Below, one piece after another: positions 62,366 to 64,000 of a DNA stretch of 64,000 nucleotides. The stretch is from Desulfitibacter sp. BRH_c19. Lineage in GTDB: Bacteria; Bacillota; DSM-16504; Desulfitibacterales; Desulfitibacteraceae. The stretch is from NCBI GenBank assembly GCA_001515945.1, contig LOER01000036.1:122692-186691 (forward strand), written 5' to 3'. Position 1 is the stretch's first letter; each line of letters starts with the position of its first letter. The position numbers and the translations under genes are program-made. The notes beneath the pieces were generated by a model. It saw only the letters and a list, made by a program, of their open reading frames with translations, did no database searches and was not told where the DNA came from.

Positions 62366-62436
62366 CATTTAAAATATTTTAGTATCACTAGTACGTCATT
62401 GTTTATATTAATAGTAGAAAATCGGTGCAATCCGGG

Positions 62437-62485
62437 AAAAAAGCTTTCCACCAGTTATTTGAACTAATTGGTGGAAAGCTTTTTT
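62437..62485 (+). terminator. Second terminator-type hairpin
   Basis: AAAAAGCTTTCCACCA and TGGTGGAAAGCTTTTTT arms (about 16 bp) with an inner AGTT/AACT. It lies 70 bases after the first terminator with no gene between, so the 70-base stretch may carry a small RNA or be only a backup stop. Confidence 0.8.
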
Positions 62486-62617
62486 GAGTTTTCTGAAGAA
62501 AATTAAATTAACTTCATTGGTAATTAATGTAACTAATTTTAGATAAAAAGCATATAAGTTAATGAGTAGTTACATATAGTCAAATATTTTTTGGAATCAT
62601 AGAGTGGGTGTTTTTTA

Positions 62618-63466
62618 GTGGATGTTTATCTAAGGTTTATTCTAGCAATAATAGCGTGCTTATTTATTATTTTTATTCCTGTAACAACTACATCGGATCA
62701 ATCTGGCTTTCCAATAGAACCTTCATATACCATAGAAGATATTTATTCTCCAGAGGTAGTGCATCTGGAAGATCTTCAAATGGACTTGGGCGCCAAAGAA
62801 GCTAATTATAAGGTTGAACAACAGGTTTGGTATTCTGGAAATGAAGAAAAAAGACAAGTAGCCTTAACATTTGATGATGGACCTGATAATTATTACACCC
62901 TACAGATATTAGACATTCTACAGGAACATGACATTAAAGCTACCTTTTTTGTAATAGGATCTAATGTTGAAAGGTTTCCGGAAGTTGTAGAACGTATTGC
63001 CAATGAAGGACATATAATCGGAAATCATAGCTGGAGTCATAAGGATTTTGCAAAACTGTCATCAAATAGCATGTTGGAGGAGTTAGTTAATACTGAGGAG
63101 ATTTTATATAGTATAGTAGGTAATAAGCATACAAATATCTTTAGACCCCCCTATGGATCATATAGTAGTGAAGTATTAGAGGTAATACATTCTCGCAATT
63201 ACAATTTTGTCTACTGGTCTGTTGATACAAGGGACTGGGCCAATACACCAATTTCCATCATGGTCAAAACTGTGTCTTCTCAAATCACTCCTGGTGGTAT
63301 AATTTTAATGCATTCTAGTGGTAGCAATCAAGCTATGAAAAATACTGTAACGGCATTACCTGAGATTATAAAAACAATAAAGGATTTAGAATATGAATTT
63401 GTCACAATTCCTGAGGTACTAGGATTTAAAAAGCAAGATAACTATCATAACCTTCGTGGAGTTTAG
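62618..63466 (+). CDS. Polysaccharide deacetylase (NodB-type)
   Basis: A 282-residue exported enzyme. N-terminal membrane segment (residues 5-25). NodB motifs: VALTFDDGPD (metal Asp), NHSWSH (His-His), RPPYGSY, VYWSVDTRDW and ILMHSSG. It should remove acetyl groups from peptidoglycan or chitin-like sugars at the cell surface. GTG start. Stop TAG. Confidence 0.93.
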   Translation: MDVYLRFILAIIACLFIIFIPVTTTSDQSGFPIEPSYTIEDIYSPEVVHLEDLQMDLGAKEANYKVEQQVWYSGNEEKRQVALTFDDGPDNYYTLQILDILQEHDIKATFFVIGSNVERFPEVVERIANEGHIIGNHSWSHKDFAKLSSNSMLEELVNTEEILYSIVGNKHTNIFRPPYGSYSSEVLEVIHSRNYNFVYWSVDTRDWANTPISIMVKTVSSQITPGGIILMHSSGSNQAMKNTVTALPEIIKTIKDLEYEFVTIPEVLGFKKQDNYHNLRGV

Positions 63467-63500
63467 ATTTTAAATAACTCGCCCTTCTTTGACATTGATA

Positions 63501-64000
63501 TGCTCCCCTTGTGGTAGACAGTTTAAATAATAAAAACTGTTTATTATAAGGAGGAGCTTTTTTATGTCTCATAAAGCAAAAATATCAGGATCAGAAAAGA
63601 TAGCAGCTATTGAAAAATATCTTCATGGAGAAGATTCGCTTAATCATTTGGCAAGACAGCTAGGAGTTGCCTGTGTAACCATCCATCAGTGGCTTCAAAA
63701 TTACCAATCCTTAGGTCCAAGTAGCCTGCTTACTACACCTAAGAATACTGCCTATTCAGCAGAATTGAAGTATGCTGCTGTCATGGACTATCTGGCTGGT
63801 GATGGGTCCTACATGGCTATATGTAAGAAATATGGTATTAAATCAACTCGCCAGTTGCGTAACTGGGTTTTGAAGTATAATGGTTATGAGAAGTTAAATC
63901 CTTCCGGAACAGGAGGAATACCAATCATGACTAGAGGACGGGCAACTACTTACGATGAAAGAGTTGAAATAGTTAAGTACTGCATTGAACATCAAAACAA
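63501..64000 (+). mobile_element. IS3/IS150-type insertion sequence, left part
   Basis: The left end begins near TGCTCCCCTTGTGGTAGACA (63501), a TG-starting end of IS150-group type. The transposase helper gene starts at 63564. The element runs past the right edge of the window, so the right end and target duplication cannot be seen. Confidence 0.75.
63564..64000 (+). CDS. IS3-family OrfA transposase subunit (3' end missing)
   Basis: ATG 63564 behind AAGGAGG opens a frame to the right edge. It contains two helix-turn-helix regions (EKYLHGEDSLNHLARQLGV and MDYLAGDGSYMAICKKYGI), as in IS3/IS150 OrfA proteins. The catalytic OrfB would follow beyond the window. Confidence 0.85.
   Translation, partial: MSHKAKISGSEKIAAIEKYLHGEDSLNHLARQLGVACVTIHQWLQNYQSLGPSSLLTTPKNTAYSAELKYAAVMDYLAGDGSYMAICKKYGIKSTRQLRNWVLKYNGYEKLNPSGTGGIPIMTRGRATTYDERVEIVKYCIEHQN

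Noticed and set aside
1..64000. CRISPR array or tRNA/rRNA genes
   Set aside because: I saw no regular direct-repeat array, no cas-like gene and no cloverleaf or rRNA-like stretch in the window.

Overview
The window is low-GC, gene-dense DNA with Clostridia-type signals: strong AGGAGG ribosome sites, frequent TTG and GTG starts, sigma-A promoters and rho-independent terminators. Serpin, CarD, ECF-sigma, Pst/Pho, leuA T-box and IS3-type genes fit an anaerobic Firmicute. A pyrrolysine-type mttB (in-frame UAG), a selenocysteine-type glutaredoxin (in-frame UGA with an adjacent SECIS-like stem-loop) and a Hyf/Ehr-type membrane oxidoreductase suggest an anaerobe with both expanded-code amino acids. 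The species cannot be named from this window, and no pyl or sel machinery lies inside it. Layout. 1-4.2 kb: two B12-type radical SAM genes (the first cut by the left edge), a FliB-like methylase and a small START-like protein. 4.4-9 kb: lipoprotein serpin, a relic fusing mtnX-like and map-like pieces, the UGA-containing glutaredoxin, an SDR/DUF2867 protein, YajQ. 9-15.4 kb: radical SAM protein, copper-amine-oxidase-N stalk protein, ABC-F protein, CarD, 5'-nucleotidase with LysM. 15.8-20.4 kb: mttB with internal UAG, HMA-like protein, two paralogous twin-CX3C mini-proteins, a Uup-like ABC-F protein. 20.5-28.4 kb: complete phosphate regulon pstS-pstC-pstA-pstB-pstB2-phoU-phoP-phoR with 11-bp-periodic Pho-box-like repeats before pstS and before pstC. 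28.4-36 kb: six-gene operon on the minus strand for an energy-converting-hydrogenase-related (Ehr/Hyf-like) complex whose large subunit has lost the Ni-binding cysteines. 36-38.9 kb: tyrosine recombinase and leuA behind a leucine T-box. 39-46 kb: ECF sigma/anti-sigma/TM2/LiaF-like operon, BcrA-type ABC exporter, topB. 46-52.7 kb: a 4Fe-4S protein, YbaK and then a patchwork of gene relics around a TetR-regulated polyether-type ABC exporter of visibly higher GC. 52.6-58.5 kb: EamA transporter, M20 peptidase, YfcC permease under a sigma-54 promoter, and a PrpR_N-type sigma-54 activator. 58.5-64 kb: EamA relic, structured repeats, tandem universal stress protein, LysR regulator divergent from a PLP aminotransferase, polysaccharide deacetylase, and the left end of an IS3/IS150-type element. 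The main discoveries are the two recoded stop codons within 11 kb, in a genome region where TAG is also an ordinary stop (by hand, about 15 of about 53 genes), the Ni-less Ehr operon, the twin-CX3C pair, and a dispersed structured repeat with a conserved frame and a changing hairpin.
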